NCBI RefSeq assembly: GCF_009711125.1
Contig: NZ_WMIB01000009.1
Coordinates: 62,001 to 126,000, forward strand
Source of the DNA: Metabacillus mangrovi
GTDB lineage: Bacteria > Bacillota > Bacilli > Bacillales > Bacillaceae
Reading direction: 5' to 3'
Length of the DNA stretch: 64,000 bases
Positions 62,376-64,000 of this stretch are shown one piece after another. Position numbers and translations under genes: made by a program. A model generated the notes under the pieces. The model made no database searches. It was not told the DNA's origin and was given only the letters and a program-made list of their open reading frames with translations. Numbering within the stretch: the first letter of the stretch is position 1; every line of letters starts with the position of its first letter.

Positions 62376-63977
62376 CTAGTTAGATGTGTTCCATGTTCCC
62401 GTTCTTCTCGGATCGGCTGCTCCCGTTACATCCTGACTATCTTTATCTATACTCAAGACCATAACGCCCCCGTAGTAAAAAGGGGACTTTTTCACCTTGA
62501 CGTCATAGCCGCGGTTTTCAAGTTTGTCTCTGACGTTTTCCGGATACCCCGGCTCCATTGTGAGATCATCCTCTTCAATATAAAAACGCCTTTGGTTGAC
62601 AGCTTGCTGCCAGGAGGAGTTGAAATATTCACGCTGGACCAGTACCTGGGCCAGAACAGTCGGGATCCTTTTGCCGCCGGGCGTTCCAATGCCTGCGATT
62701 TCCCGATCATTTTCAATGATGGCCGGTGACGTATAATTATTCGGTCTTTTTCCTGGTTCCATCTGGTTGTGCGAATCGTCATCTTCACTGAAATTTGTGA
62801 GGGCATTGTTCATAAACATCCCATTTACCTGCTTCTTGGACCCGAAAAATTCCCCGAGGGTGTTTGTCACAGAAATTACCGTTCCTTCTTTGTCCTTAAT
62901 GACGAAGTGGGTGGTATTCTGGTGATCCTCATCATCGGCTTTTGAATTGTTCACATCCAGATCAAAGGTGACGTCCTCAAAATCAATATCCTTCGCCATC
63001 TTCTTCATATGATCGTCAGAAAGCAGTCTCTCTACGTCCACAGTTCCGTAAGCAGGATCTTGAATCTCTGAAATCCGTTCATGATAGGACTGCTTTGTAA
63101 ATTCGCCCATCAGATGTACCGAGTTTGTCACTTTCTTTGATTTAAACTCTCCTTTATAAAGGTCTGCGAGCTTTAAGATCTGCAGGAGGGATATTCCACC
63201 GCTTGGGGGCGGGGAGGTCATGACGGTTGTTTCGCCAAATTTTCCTTCCAGCGGTTTTTCTTCCTTTACCTTGTACTCTTTCAAGTCATCCCTGCCGACG
63301 CTGTCCAGTTCCTCTGCGATGGCTTCTCCCAATTTTCCGGAATAGAACCCTTTGCTCCCCTGCTCCTGAATCGTTTTCAGCGATTCAGCAAGCTCCGGCT
63401 GTCTGATGAGCTGATTATTTTTAACGGGCTTTCCATCCGGGTAAAATGCCGCTGGGAGTTTTTCATCTTTTTCCTGAAATTGATCCTCTGCCTCTGCGAG
63501 ACGGTCAGAAAGAAAGGTGTCTGCTTTAAACCCTTTTGATGCGTGACGGATTGCAGGCTCCAGCAGCTTTTCCATTTTTACTTTCCCCTGCTCTTTGTGG
63601 GCATGCTCAAGCCCTTTTACAAATCCCGGTACGGCAATGTAATCTTTGGAATCTTCTCCGTTTTCGGGAGCAGAGCTTTTATAGTCATACACTTTTTTGA
63701 TGTCTTTTTCCGGATTATAAACGAGCATCATCCCCCCGCCCCCGGGCCCCGAGCCAAATGGCTCTGTAACCCCGAGTACGTAGGAAACGGCTACCGCAGC
63801 GTCCATGGCGTTTCCGCCCCGTTCCATGACCTCGAGCCCGGCCTGGACAGCAAGGGGGTGGTTCGCACTGACAGCTGCCTTGGACTCAGAAGGAGGCTTT
63901 AATATTCCTGACTGGGCAACAAGCAACATGATGATGAGAAGGATTGCCATTGCTGTCCAAAGACGTTTCTTTCTCAT
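62376..63977 (-). CDS. capD: Poly-gamma-glutamate gamma-glutamyltransferase CapD
   Basis: Ntn-type gamma-glutamyltransferase (533 aa) near the size of B. anthracis CapD (528). N-terminal membrane anchor or signal (LWTAMAILLIIMLLVAQSG), then GGNAMDAAVA, GSGPGGGGMML, SPPPSGGISLLQILKL and the autocleavage nucleophile Thr355 in NTTHFVIKDKEG. CapD cuts poly-gamma-glutamate and anchors it to peptidoglycan. Start ATG 63975-63977 after AGGG. capB, capC and capA should lie just beyond the right edge. Confidence 0.92.
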   Translation of the reverse strand: MRKKRLWTAMAILLIIMLLVAQSGILKPPSESKAAVSANHPLAVQAGLEVMERGGNAMDAAVAVSYVLGVTEPFGSGPGGGGMMLVYNPEKDIKKVYDYKSSAPENGEDSKDYIAVPGFVKGLEHAHKEQGKVKMEKLLEPAIRHASKGFKADTFLSDRLAEAEDQFQEKDEKLPAAFYPDGKPVKNNQLIRQPELAESLKTIQEQGSKGFYSGKLGEAIAEELDSVGRDDLKEYKVKEEKPLEGKFGETTVMTSPPPSGGISLLQILKLADLYKGEFKSKKVTNSVHLMGEFTKQSYHERISEIQDPAYGTVDVERLLSDDHMKKMAKDIDFEDVTFDLDVNNSKADDEDHQNTTHFVIKDKEGTVISVTNTLGEFFGSKKQVNGMFMNNALTNFSEDDDSHNQMEPGKRPNNYTSPAIIENDREIAGIGTPGGKRIPTVLAQVLVQREYFNSSWQQAVNQRRFYIEEDDLTMEPGYPENVRDKLENRGYDVKVKKSPFYYGGVMVLSIDKDSQDVTGAADPRRTGTWNTSN

Positions 63978-64000
63978 ATGCATCCCTGCTTTTTACTCTA

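Overview
The window is chromosome of an endospore-forming, low-to-mid G+C Bacillaceae. The evidence is Bacillus gene order (sufC, yurZ, metNPQ ... yusE, yusF, yusG, gcvH, yusI, fadE, fadA, fadN, yuzL, fadM, yusN), spore-coat CotF-type proteins, strong AGGAGG ribosome binding sites, S-box, L-box and c-di-AMP riboswitches, FadR, Fur and cre operators, and capD-capE genes of a poly-gamma-glutamate operon. It is not B. subtilis itself: the yus region is interrupted by repeats, and the right half mixes subtilis-like genes with immune inhibitor A, capDE and an arr resistance gene. No rRNA, tRNA, insertion sequence, prophage or CRISPR array was seen.

Layout. 0-6.3 kb: the 5' part of sufC, a small protein, yurZ, and two methionine/sulfur units, metN-metP-metQ and an O-acetylhomoserine sulfhydrylase gene, each under its own SAM-I riboswitch. 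6.5-8.4 kb: yusE, yusF, yusG, gcvH and yusI. 8.6-15.3 kb: the beta-oxidation operon fadN-fadA-fadE behind a FadR operator, yuzL, and a proline dehydrogenase. 15.5-16.2 kb: two coat-type proteins. 16.2-17.3 kb: a hairpin repeat, then a non-coding array with an exact 102-bp period made of five ~20-bp subunits. 17.3-22.4 kb: iron-siderophore import (FhuF-like reductase, ATPase, two permeases, binding lipoprotein) with divergent Fur boxes. 22.5-28 kb: a ZIP transporter, KtrAB and a dicarboxylate/amino-acid symporter; ktrA and the symporter each have a c-di-AMP riboswitch. 28.2-29.1 kb: a lipoprotein.

29.1-43.9 kb: a carbohydrate-use cluster, all on the minus strand: an ABC importer, FAD oxidoreductase, GH38 alpha-mannosidase, a fused ROK-kinase/RpiR-regulator, an acetyl-esterase, a DUF4127 protein and a NanE epimerase, preceded by a secreted GHL10-type glycoside hydrolase. 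cre sites lie at both upstream promoters. The gene set suggests import and cleavage of a mannose- or ManNAc-containing glycan, with ManNAc-6-P converted to GlcNAc-6-P. This is inference from context.

44-58.5 kb: tatA, a lysine-riboswitch permease, gltT, a D,D-carboxypeptidase, a MurE-like ligase lacking the DNPR motif, fumC, a GNAT enzyme with a small upstream gene, an EcsC protein, a PadR/HAAS pair, a DUF3243 protein, an SDR protein lacking the catalytic tyrosine, a rifampin ADP-ribosyltransferase and brnQ. 58.8-59.4 kb holds a second ~20.5-bp phased array. 59.4-64 kb: immune inhibitor A protease, capE and capD; the rest of the capsule operon should lie to the right. The least explained items are the phased arrays, the ROK-RpiR cluster, the c-di-AMP riboswitch on a symporter and the MurE paralogue.
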